Below the pieces are notes generated by a model. It was not told the DNA's origin. It saw only the letters and a program-made list of their open reading frames with translations, and searched no databases. From contig CALCQO010000004.1 in NCBI GenBank assembly GCA_937894675.1, positions 124,001 to 188,000 of the forward strand: a DNA stretch of 64,000 nucleotides, in the 5' to 3' direction. Below, piece by piece: positions 57,119-64,000 of the stretch (positions within the stretch are counted from its first letter, which is position 1; each line of letters opens with the position of its first letter). Position numbers and translations under genes: made by a program. Source of the DNA: an uncultured Clostridia bacterium (GTDB lineage: Bacteria; Bacillota; Clostridia; Christensenellales; Aristaeellaceae).

Positions 57119-58093
57119 ATGAAACGGTTTTTAACATTCCTGTTGGCAGGACTTATGATGGTTCTTCCCGCATTATCCCTGGCGCAAGAAACTGATTTCC
57201 CGCGCAAAGAGATTCAATTGATCGTTCCCTTCAGTGCCGGCGGCGCAACCGACTTGATGGCCCGCCAGATGCAGCCTCTGTTCAAATCCCTACTGGATGT
57301 TACGCTGGTTGTCGAAGATGTTGAAGGTGGCGGCAGTGTAACAGGCGTTACGCAGGCTTTGACATCAAAGCCTGACGGGTATACCGTTGGCTTGGTCACC
57401 AGTTCTTACATAGCATTAGACGCGCAGGGCCAGGTTCCCATCCCGCTAAGCGATGTCACGCTTATCTCCTCCCTATCTGAGGATCCGCTTTGTGTAGTAG
57501 TAAAACACCCGAAGGCTGGCGGTAAATACGCGAATGCTGAAGAATTCCTGGCGGATGCGAAAGCGCGTCCCGGCGAGGTAATCCTTGCGCAAGCTGGCAA
57601 TAACAATGCGAACCAAGCATGCGTCGCTGTGCTCGGAGAAGTAGCAGGGATTGAATTTAATAATATTCCGTATGACGGAGCGTCAAGGGTAGTTACCGAG
57701 ATTATTGGCGGACATATCGAAGCCGGCTGCATGAAACCCGCTGACTGCCTCAGCCAGCTGCAGGCAGAGGAAGTCATGATCGTCGGGACATTTACCCGCG
57801 AGCGTGTCGATATCCTTCCCGACGTTCCTACATTTAGTGAATTAGGATATGATGTATTCAAATACGGTGATATCGCCATGATTACTTTCATCGCTGCTCC
57901 TAAGGGTGTTGATGAAGCCGTACAAGCCAAGCTATCAGACATGTTCCATACAGTACTTTCCTCTCAGGAATGGCAGGATATTGCTAAAGAGCGTGCTTTT
58001 GTAAGCGCACCTGTTGGCGGTGAAGTACTAACCACATATGTGAACAGTGTTTACAATAGCTTGAAAGTTATCGCCGAGAAGGTTTTCGAGTAA
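57119..58093 (+). CDS. tctC: Tripartite tricarboxylate transporter substrate-binding protein (TctC)
   Basis: A 324-residue binding protein with signal peptide MKRFLTFLLAGLMMVLPALS and cleavage near SLA-QE. The mature protein opens PRKEIQLIVPFSAGGATDLMAR, the TctC hallmark, with NNIPYDGASRVVTEIIGGHI later. It captures an organic acid outside the membrane for TctAB. AGGAGG precedes the ATG. A 13-bp perfect hairpin follows the gene. Confidence 0.92.
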   Translation: MKRFLTFLLAGLMMVLPALSLAQETDFPRKEIQLIVPFSAGGATDLMARQMQPLFKSLLDVTLVVEDVEGGGSVTGVTQALTSKPDGYTVGLVTSSYIALDAQGQVPIPLSDVTLISSLSEDPLCVVVKHPKAGGKYANAEEFLADAKARPGEVILAQAGNNNANQACVAVLGEVAGIEFNNIPYDGASRVVTEIIGGHIEAGCMKPADCLSQLQAEEVMIVGTFTRERVDILPDVPTFSELGYDVFKYGDIAMITFIAAPKGVDEAVQAKLSDMFHTVLSSQEWQDIAKERAFVSAPVGGEVLTTYVNSVYNSLKVIAEKVFE

Positions 58094-58106
58094 GAAACAG
58101 ATTCAC

Positions 58107-58142
58107 AGGAGGATACCTCCTGCTTAAGAGAGGTATCCTCCT
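58107..58142 (+). repeat. Perfect 13-bp hairpin between tctC and tctB
   Basis: AGGAGGATACCTC (58107-58119) pairs exactly with GAGGTATCCTCCT (58130-58142). No T-run follows; it probably stabilises the tctC message or partly terminates. Confidence 0.75.
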
Positions 58143-58163
58143 CTACATGGGGGGGGTAAACGC

Positions 58164-58673
58164 ATGGATAAACAAAAGAGGCTAACAGAAATAATTATGT
58201 CTGCCTTTATTCTGGCAGTATCTACCTATCTGTTGCAGATTGCCTATACGTCAAAGATAAGAACAAAGGTTCAGGGAATGAACTCCATGGCTTTCCCTAA
58301 AGCAATTCTGTATTTGCTTATCGCGCTGTGCTTGTATGTTGCGATAACAGGTGTCATAAACTTAAAAAAAGAAAAAAGTTTGCGAAGATTGGATAAAAAA
58401 ACGAGCGATCAAGAAAAGTCGCCAATTATTGCTAAGGAAGTCGCCTTATCTGTTGGTTTAATTATCTTATACGCAATTGGATGGCAATTCATCGGCTTTA
58501 TTCTCAGTTCGATACTGTTTGTGTTTGTTGAAAGCCGAATATTGGATCCTGAAAAGCCTTGGTGGCATACAATGCTAGTAGCAGCTGGCTATACATTATT
58601 GGTTTATTTCGCATTTAGCATGGGATTTGGTGTCACATTTCCAGAGCCCATTTTTGCCGCAATTGGCATATAA
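58164..58673 (+). CDS. tctB: Tripartite tricarboxylate transporter small membrane subunit (TctB)
   Basis: A 169-residue protein with four helices, including LTEIIMSAFILAVSTYLLQI, FPKAILYLLIALCLYVAI and WQFIGFILSSILFVFVE. Size and position between TctC and TctA identify it; sequence similarity in this family is low. A GGGGGG tract precedes the ATG. Confidence 0.87.
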   Translation: MDKQKRLTEIIMSAFILAVSTYLLQIAYTSKIRTKVQGMNSMAFPKAILYLLIALCLYVAITGVINLKKEKSLRRLDKKTSDQEKSPIIAKEVALSVGLIILYAIGWQFIGFILSSILFVFVESRILDPEKPWWHTMLVAAGYTLLVYFAFSMGFGVTFPEPIFAAIGI

Positions 58674-58683
58674 GGAGTGACAT

Positions 58684-60183
58684 ATGGCTGATATAATAAA
58701 TGGAGTTATTTCTACTGTAACAAATCCCCAGGCAATGTTAATGGTTTTCCTCGGAACCTTTATGGGCTTGGTCTTTGGCTCATTACCAGGGCTTACAGCA
58801 ACTATGGCAGTTGCTTTGCTTATACCTATGACTTTCACATTAGAGCCCGTGATAGCAATTGGAACTATGCTTGGAGCATATGTTGGCGGCATGGCAGGTG
58901 GTGCAGTTGCAGCAATCCTACTGAATATTCCCGGAACCCCCTCCGCAGTTGTAACAACAATCGACGGACATCCAATGGCTAGAGCAGGACGAGGTGCTGA
59001 AGCCCTGGGTTGGGCAGCTATTGCGTCCGGCTTTGGCGGCTTGATTAGTTGGGTCTTCTTAGCATTCCTTTCACCCGTTCTTGCCCGCATGGCTACAAGC
59101 TTCTCTGCTCCCGAGTATGCAGCACTCGCAATGTTCGGCTTGACCATTATCTCCGCTGTATCCGGCAAGTCTGTTGTAAAAGGCATCATCGCGGGATTGA
59201 TTGGCATGGTATTGTCATTTGCAGGTACCGATCCTATCTGGGGTGATTTGCGGTTTACCTTTGGCAACTACAATCTGTTATCTGGTGTCGCCACCATGCC
59301 TGCATTGATTGGGCTGTATTCCATTCCCCAGATACTGAATGGTTGCACAAATAAGAACACTGTAAGAAACGTGAAAGTGAAGATGAAGAACTTCATGCCT
59401 TCTCTAAAGTCGCTATGGAAATCCAAGTGGAATATCATCAGAACAAGTATCATTGGGGTATTTATTGGTATCATACCCGCAACCGGCGGGAACATTGCGG
59501 CTTTTATAGCCTATGATCAAGCCAAACGCTTTTCAAAAGAGCCTGAAACATTTGGCAAAGGAAATCCCGATGGTATCATAGCTTCTGAAGCCGCAAACAA
59601 TGCCGTATGTGGCGGCGCTTTGATCCCATTGTTAACATTGGGAATACCAGGCGATAGTGTTACTGCTGTCATGCTTGGCGGTCTGCTCATCCACGGTCTG
59701 ACACCAGGTCCAGCGCTCTTTACGGAGCATTATGATGTAGTAATTGGAATTTTTACAACTTTATTGATCGCGACCTTCCTTATGGTACTGATTCAAATGG
59801 TAGGCATCAAGTTCTTTGTTAAAGTACTTAGTGTTCCAACAAACTACTTATCTGCCGCGCTGGTTGTTCTCTCGCTTGTTGGTTCTTTCGCACTAAGAAG
59901 AAACATGTTTGATGTATTCATGACCATCGGACTAGGACTTTTCGGTTTCTTCCTCATGAAAGGAGGATTCCCAATAGCCCCCGCTGTTTTAGGACTTGTT
60001 CTCGGCCGAATGTTTGAAAGAGAATTCCGAACAGCATTAAGAACAAGCAACGGTAATATGTCGGTCTTTATTGAAAGACCAATCGCCCTCGCGCTGATTA
60101 TCATTTCAGTTGCAGTAGTTGTCAGCACCGCAGTGAAAAGATATCGTGAAAGAGCAAAAGTCAAAGACGAATTTGTTATTTAA
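58684..60183 (+). CDS. tctA: Tripartite tricarboxylate transporter large membrane subunit (TctA)
   Basis: A 499-residue membrane protein with about twelve helices. It has the TctA signatures GLVFGSLPGLTATMAVALLIP, LLNIPGTPSAVVTTIDG and, in the second half, GIIPATGGNIAAFIAYDQAK and LTLGIPGDSVTAVMLGGLLI. It drives ion-coupled uptake of a carboxylate. With glycerate kinase and enolase nearby, glycerate or a related hydroxy-acid is a reasonable substrate, by inference only. Confidence 0.94.
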   Translation: MADIINGVISTVTNPQAMLMVFLGTFMGLVFGSLPGLTATMAVALLIPMTFTLEPVIAIGTMLGAYVGGMAGGAVAAILLNIPGTPSAVVTTIDGHPMARAGRGAEALGWAAIASGFGGLISWVFLAFLSPVLARMATSFSAPEYAALAMFGLTIISAVSGKSVVKGIIAGLIGMVLSFAGTDPIWGDLRFTFGNYNLLSGVATMPALIGLYSIPQILNGCTNKNTVRNVKVKMKNFMPSLKSLWKSKWNIIRTSIIGVFIGIIPATGGNIAAFIAYDQAKRFSKEPETFGKGNPDGIIASEAANNAVCGGALIPLLTLGIPGDSVTAVMLGGLLIHGLTPGPALFTEHYDVVIGIFTTLLIATFLMVLIQMVGIKFFVKVLSVPTNYLSAALVVLSLVGSFALRRNMFDVFMTIGLGLFGFFLMKGGFPIAPAVLGLVLGRMFEREFRTALRTSNGNMSVFIERPIALALIIISVAVVVSTAVKRYRERAKVKDEFVI

Positions 60184-60235
60184 CAAATTTTCCGTGGATA
60201 AACTGGAATAACTGCAGTAATGTTGATATACTTAA

Positions 60236-60269
60236 TTGAACTAGTACAAGTGCACTTGTGCTAGTTCAA
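60236..60269. promoter_or_regulatory. 34-nt near-perfect palindrome upstream of the lct-type operon
   Basis: TTGAACTAGTACAAGTG (60236-60252) is followed by its reverse complement CACTTGTGCTAGTTCAA (60253-60269) with one mismatched pair. A TATAAT lies 2 bp beyond, at 60272-60277. This fits a dimeric regulator site covering the -35 region of the operon. A terminator is unlikely because no T-run follows. Confidence 0.65.
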
Positions 60270-60308
60270 AATATAATAAATAAAACATACTTATTAGATG
60301 GAGCAAGC

Positions 60309-61088
60309 ATGAACATCTTTGTGTGCATCAAACAGGTGCCGGCCACATCCAAGGTGGAGGTGGACGAAACAACGGGGGTATTGAAGCGGGCGGGGGTCAA
60401 GAGCAAGATGAACCCATACGATCTGTTTGCCCTGGAAACGGCGCTGCGCCTGAAAGAGCAGGCGGGCGGCAAGGTTACCGTGGGCACCATGGGGCCGCCC
60501 CAGGCGGAGGCCATCATCCGGGAAGCCTACATGATGGGCGCGGATGAGGGGTATGTGTTCTCCGACAGGCGGCTGGGGGGCGCCGATGTGCTGGCCACCA
60601 GCTACACCCTGTCCCAGGCCATCCGCACCATTGGGGATTTTGATTTGATTCTCTGCGGCAAGCAGACCACCGACGGGGATACCGCCCAGGTAGGCCCCGC
60701 CATCGCCGAGCATTTGAACATCCCCCACGCGGCGTGGGTAAGCCGGGTTACCCCCAGGCAAGGGGGCATCGAGGCGGAACAGCAATTGCAGGATGTGGTG
60801 GAGACGGTGCTGCTGCCCTTCCCCTGCCTGCTGACCCTGGAACAGGATATCTGCACCCCGCGGCTGCCCAGCATGAAGAAGCGGCGGGAGACGAAGAACC
60901 AGCCGGTAACGGTGTTTGGGCTGGACGCCTTTATGGACAGGGACCCGGACAACTACGGCCTAAGCGGCAGCCCCACCCAGGTTGAGCGGATTTTCCCGCC
61001 CGCCAGCGACATAAAGCAGGAGATGCTGACTCAAGGGGATTTGGCCAAACAGCTGCATGACAAATTAAAGGATTGGAAGTTTATCTGA
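60309..61088 (+). CDS. etfB: Electron transfer flavoprotein beta subunit (LctB-like)
   Basis: A 259-residue EtfB: NIFVCIKQVPATSKVEVDE at the N-terminus, then ALETALRLKEQAGGKVTVGTMGPP and the ETF signature region ILCGKQTTDGDTAQVGPAIAEHL. In electron-bifurcating complexes this subunit binds NADH and the bifurcating FAD. The gene stops in TGATG, overlapping etfA. The GC-rich composition returns here after the AT-rich island. Confidence 0.93.
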   Translation: MNIFVCIKQVPATSKVEVDETTGVLKRAGVKSKMNPYDLFALETALRLKEQAGGKVTVGTMGPPQAEAIIREAYMMGADEGYVFSDRRLGGADVLATSYTLSQAIRTIGDFDLILCGKQTTDGDTAQVGPAIAEHLNIPHAAWVSRVTPRQGGIEAEQQLQDVVETVLLPFPCLLTLEQDICTPRLPSMKKRRETKNQPVTVFGLDAFMDRDPDNYGLSGSPTQVERIFPPASDIKQEMLTQGDLAKQLHDKLKDWKFI

Positions 61089-62284
61089 TGGCACAACTTG
61101 TCGTTATCCCAAGAAAATGCACCAGCTGCGGGCAGTGCGTGGCCGCCTGCCCCTTTGGCGCCATCGACATGCCGGACAAGGCGGAAATCAACGCCGCGTG
61201 CAAGATGTGCGGCATCTGCGAGAAGACCTGCCCGGAGAAGGCCATTGTGCGCCTGGAAACCAAGGCAAAGAGCGTGGACAAGCAGGCCTGGCGGGATATT
61301 CTGGTGTTTTGTGAAATGAGCGAAGGCCGCCTGCACCCCGTGGGGATGGAGCTGATTGGCAAAGCCCATGAACTGGCTGCGTCCACCGGCTATCAGGTGG
61401 ACGCGCTGCTGATGGGCAGCAGCTGCCAGCAGGCGGCGGAGGAGCTTACGCATTACGGCGTGCGGCATGTCTATGTGTATGACGACCCCGCCCTGGACTT
61501 TTTCCGGGCGGAGGTGTTCGCCGCCTGCGCCGAAGATGTAATCCGCAAGGTAAAGCCCTCCGTGGTGCTGGTGGGCGCTACCGCCCTGGGCCGGTCTTTG
61601 GCGCCCCGGCTGTCCACCCGCTTCCGGACAGGGTTAACGGCGGACTGCACCCAGCTGGAACTAAAGGAAAGCAGCGATCTGGTGCAGATACGCCCCGCCT
61701 TTGGCGGCAACATCATGGCCCAGATTGTGACCCCCTATACCAGGCCGCAGTTTGCCACCGTGCGCTACAAGGTGATGGACGCCCCCAAAAGGCGGGAAGA
61801 AGCCGGCGGGGACATCCTGCCCATGAAATTGCCCAAGAAGGCCGTCAGCCAGGTGCAATTGGTGGATAAGCACCAGGTGCCCAAGGCCGCCAATATTTCC
61901 GACGCGGACATCCTGGTGGTGGGCGGCAGGGGGCTGAAAAAGGAAAGCGATTTAGAGATGGTGAAGGAGCTGGCCGCCCTGCTGGGCGGGGAGTACGCCG
62001 TAAGCCGCCCGCTGGTGGAAAAGGGATGGGACACCAACGCCCGGCAGATTGGGCTGTCGGGGCGCACGGTGAAGCCCAAGCTGATTATCACCTGCGGGGT
62101 ATCGGGCGCCATCCAGTTTACCGCCTGCATGGAAGCGGCGGAGCGCATTGTGGCCATCAACGCGGATCCAAACGCCCCCATTTTCCGGGTGGCCCATGTG
62201 GGCATTGTGGGGGATGTGTACGACATTGTGCCAAGGCTGATAGCGGACATCAAAAGGGAGAAAAGCCAGTATGCCGGGGTTTAA
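61088..62284 (+). CDS. etfA: Electron transfer flavoprotein alpha subunit with N-terminal ferredoxin domain (LctC-like)
   Basis: A 398-residue EtfA. An N-terminal bis-[4Fe-4S] ferredoxin domain has Cys11/14/17/21 (CTSCGQCVAACPFGAI) and Cys38/41/44/48. The Etf alpha domains follow, ending with the FAD motif GLSGRTVKPKLIITCGVSGAIQF and NADPNAPIFRVAHVGIVGD. The ferredoxin extension matches LctC of Acetobacterium woodii, which couples lactate oxidation by NAD+ to reduced ferredoxin. It overlaps lctD by 14 bp. Confidence 0.94.
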   Translation: MAQLVVIPRKCTSCGQCVAACPFGAIDMPDKAEINAACKMCGICEKTCPEKAIVRLETKAKSVDKQAWRDILVFCEMSEGRLHPVGMELIGKAHELAASTGYQVDALLMGSSCQQAAEELTHYGVRHVYVYDDPALDFFRAEVFAACAEDVIRKVKPSVVLVGATALGRSLAPRLSTRFRTGLTADCTQLELKESSDLVQIRPAFGGNIMAQIVTPYTRPQFATVRYKVMDAPKRREEAGGDILPMKLPKKAVSQVQLVDKHQVPKAANISDADILVVGGRGLKKESDLEMVKELAALLGGEYAVSRPLVEKGWDTNARQIGLSGRTVKPKLIITCGVSGAIQFTACMEAAERIVAINADPNAPIFRVAHVGIVGDVYDIVPRLIADIKREKSQYAGV

Positions 62285-63680
62285 GCAGATAAACGAACAG
62301 GACATCGCCTTTTTTCAGAGCATCCTGCCCAAAGAGCGGGTGTTGGCGGGCGAACAGATCAATGAGGATTTCACCCGGGACGAGATGACCGAGTACGGCA
62401 CCTTCGACCCCGGGGTGGTGCTGACGGTGATGAGCGCGCAGGAGGTCAGCCAGGTGCTGGCCTACTGCAACCTGCACAACATCCCCGTTACCCCCAGGGG
62501 CGCGGGCACCGGCCTGTGCGGCGGGTGCGTGGCCATCTACGGCGGCGTGGTGCTGGATCTGGGGCAGATGAAGCGCCTGGTGGAGGTGGACCCCATCAAC
62601 ATGACCGCCACGGTGGAGCCGGGGCTGATGCTGATGGAGTTTAACAAGATGCTGGAAGGCACGGGGCTGTTCTACCCCCCGGATCCGGGGGAAAAGAGCG
62701 CCACGGTGTGCGGCAACATCATGACCAATGCCGGGGGCATGCGGGCGGTGCGCTACGGGGTAACCCGGGACTATGTGCTGGGCATGCAGGTGGTGCTGGC
62801 CGACGGCACCATCCAGGAGCTGGGGGGCAAGGTGGTAAAAACCTCCAGCGGGTATAACCTGATGCAATTGCTGTGCGGGTCGGAGGGCACCCTGTGCGTG
62901 CTGACCCAGTCCACGGTGAAATTAATCCCCGAGCCCAAGGCCAACCTGTCGCTGCTGGCGCCCTTTGACTCGCTGGAGGACTGCGTGGAAGTGGTGCCCA
63001 AGGTGCTCTCCTGCGGGTGCGAGCCCACAGCAGTAGAGTTTATGGAAAAGGAAGTAATCGAGGCGGCGGAAGAGTACCTGGGAAAACAGTTCCCCGATAA
63101 AAGCGCCGACGCCTATCTGCTGCTGCGGCTGGACGGCTCCCAGGAGGCGCAGATTGAGCCCAGGCTGGAAGCGGTGACCGACTTGCTGCTGGAAAGCGGC
63201 GCCAATGACGTGCTGCTGGCGGATACGGACGAAAGAAAGATGAGCATCTGGGACGCCCGGGGGGCGTTTCTGGAAGCGATTAAGAACTCCACCGTGTCCA
63301 TGGACGAGTGCGACGTGGTGGTGCCCCGGGAGCGCATCGCCGACTTTGTGCGCTTGTCCCGGGTGGTAAGTAGGGAGAACGCCCTGCGCATCCGCTCCTT
63401 CGGCCACGCGGGGGACGGCAATCTGCACCTGTACCTGTGCAAGGATGATTATCCTGATGAGGTATGGCAAAAGAAATGCGCCGCCGCCATGCAGCAACTG
63501 TATGACGCGGCGCGGGAGATGGGCGGCGATGTGTCCGGGGAGCACGGCATCGGCCACGCCAAGGCAAAATACCTGGAGGAAAGCGTAGGCGAGGTGCAGA
63601 TTGGCTTGATGCGGGGCATCAAACAGGCCTTCGACCCCAAGGGCATTTTGAACCCCGGCAAAGTCATCAGCAGACAATAA
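62271..63680 (+). CDS. FAD-linked lactate/2-hydroxyacid dehydrogenase (LctD/GlcD-like)
   Basis: A 469-residue enzyme. A PCMH FAD-binding domain (VTPRGAGTGLCGGCVAIYGGVVLDL; NIMTNAGGMRAVRYGVTRDYVLG; SSGYNLMQLLCGSEGTL) is followed by the FAD oxidase C-terminal domain with SFGHAGDGNLHLYL and SGEHGIGHAKAKYL. Order EtfB-EtfA-dehydrogenase matches the bifurcating lactate dehydrogenase operon. Lactate is the best guess; glycolate or another 2-hydroxyacid is possible. Confidence 0.9.
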   Translation: MPGFKQINEQDIAFFQSILPKERVLAGEQINEDFTRDEMTEYGTFDPGVVLTVMSAQEVSQVLAYCNLHNIPVTPRGAGTGLCGGCVAIYGGVVLDLGQMKRLVEVDPINMTATVEPGLMLMEFNKMLEGTGLFYPPDPGEKSATVCGNIMTNAGGMRAVRYGVTRDYVLGMQVVLADGTIQELGGKVVKTSSGYNLMQLLCGSEGTLCVLTQSTVKLIPEPKANLSLLAPFDSLEDCVEVVPKVLSCGCEPTAVEFMEKEVIEAAEEYLGKQFPDKSADAYLLLRLDGSQEAQIEPRLEAVTDLLLESGANDVLLADTDERKMSIWDARGAFLEAIKNSTVSMDECDVVVPRERIADFVRLSRVVSRENALRIRSFGHAGDGNLHLYLCKDDYPDEVWQKKCAAAMQQLYDAAREMGGDVSGEHGIGHAKAKYLEESVGEVQIGLMRGIKQAFDPKGILNPGKVISRQ

Positions 63681-63780
63681 CCCCTGCTGCGGATTCCAAA
63701 GGGGGTCACCCCCTTTGGTGGGGGATGGGGCAAAGCCCCATCGCAATCCCCCTAGCAAACACAGCGAAGCGAATGTTCGC
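63681..63780. repeat. Dispersed intergenic hairpin repeat, copy B
   Basis: CTGCTGCGGATTCCAAAGGG and the GGGGCAAAGCCCC core match copy A at 20958-21049 in inverted orientation. Perfect hairpins lie at 63696-63718 (CCAAAGGGGG/CCCCCTTTGG, one overlapping base pair) and 63724-63742 (GATGGGGC/GCCCCATC). It starts directly after the dehydrogenase stop codon. Confidence 0.6.
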
Positions 63781-63796
63781 GGCTCACAGTACAACA

Positions 63797-63826
63797 AACA
63801 GGGACGGCATCACGCCGTCCCTGTTT
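63797..63826. terminator. Bidirectional terminator between convergent genes
   Basis: AAACAGGGACGGC pairs with GCCGTCCCTGTTT, with A and T flanks. It lies between the convergent dehydrogenase and DUF488 genes. Confidence 0.85.
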
Positions 63827-63830
63827 TGAT

Positions 63831-64000
63831 TTACTTGTCCCCCATCAGCCAGTCCCGCAGCACCAGGGCGTGGTTTACCGTCTCGCTCCTGGCGCCATAC
63901 ACCAAGGTCACATTCCGGCTCCTAAGCTCCTCCATCACCTGCTGCCTGAACCGCGCAGCCGCGGGGTTGCTATCCAGCTCCTGCAGATAGGCGGCGCGGA
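63831..64000 (-). CDS. DUF488 family protein, C-terminal part
   Basis: Only the last 55 or so codons are in the window; the start lies beyond the right edge. The visible C-terminus includes ARFRQQVMEELRSRNVTLVY followed by GARSETVNHALVLRDWLMGD, the conserved end of DUF488/YeaO-like proteins. These are small proteins of unknown function. Confidence 0.8.
   Translation of the reverse strand, partial: RAAYLQELDSNPAAARFRQQVMEELRSRNVTLVYGARSETVNHALVLRDWLMGDK

Noticed and set aside
60236..60269. Terminator of tctA
   Set aside because: The palindrome is strong but is followed by AAATATAATAAA, not a T-run, and overlaps the next promoter, so an operator is more likely.
1..64000. CRISPR array, prophage or insertion sequence
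   Set aside because: No regularly spaced direct repeats, transposase, integrase or phage structural genes were recognised anywhere in the window.

Overview
The window looks like a chromosomal segment of an anaerobic, fermentative member of the Bacillota, most likely a GC-rich Clostridia lineage. The evidence is strong GGAGG ribosome sites, TTGACA/TATAAT promoters, the clostridial order rpmE-DUF1385-prmC-prfA, FeoA-FeoA-FeoB with a small Cys-rich partner, citrate lyase, and a LctBCD-like lactate dehydrogenase/Etf operon. Most of the window is GC-rich. Two parts are visibly AT-richer and look transferred: the left edge (1-1790) and a catabolic island (about 53560-60300). No transposase, integrase, phage gene, CRISPR array or rRNA was seen.

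Layout. 1-1790: a truncated permease and an RpiR-type regulator. 1795-5198 (minus): prfA, prmC, a DUF1385 membrane protein and rpmE. 5329-8667 (minus): System II cytochrome c maturation (CcsA, ResB) and a compact five-heme NrfA nitrite reductase. 8836-20947 (plus): one long branched-chain amino-acid operon, ilvBNCD-leuA-cimA-leuCDB-ilvE. It begins with a promoter, a short Leu/Ile/Val-rich leader peptide and a terminator, a classical ribosome-dependent attenuator. Isoleucine carbon probably enters as citramalate, made by cimA. 21122-27905: a HAD phosphatase and a polyamine/iron-type ABC transporter whose fused permease carries an extra domain of about 500 residues. A tRNA-Val(GAC), a DUF1846 protein, a CotH/lamin-tail secreted protein and a double-SIS protein resembling glucokinase regulatory protein follow to 33910.

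34032-37673: ferrous iron uptake with a divergent DtxR-family regulator and three copies of a GTTAG-N6-CTAAC operator. 37729-43907: a radical SAM activase, a Gfo/Idh/MocA dehydrogenase, a sugar-type ABC importer and an AraC regulator. 44076-48574: citrate lyase CitDEF and class III fructose bisphosphatase. 48870-53558: a YbaK deacylase, a GNAT-FMN reductase fusion and a second sugar ABC importer. 53820-60183: glycerate 2-kinase, a divergent enolase, a GntR regulator and a tripartite tricarboxylate transporter (TctCBA). Together these plausibly import a hydroxy-acid and turn it into phosphoenolpyruvate. 60309-63680: EtfB, ferredoxin-EtfA and an FAD lactate/2-hydroxyacid dehydrogenase, preceded by a 34-nt near-perfect palindrome. 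A partial DUF488 gene runs off the right edge.

Three themes recur. All four transporter operons have an RNA hairpin directly after the substrate-binding-protein gene. All four binding proteins have a signal-peptidase-I type leader and no lipobox, which is unusual for a single-membrane Bacillota. GC-rich multi-hairpin repeats sit in several intergenic gaps.
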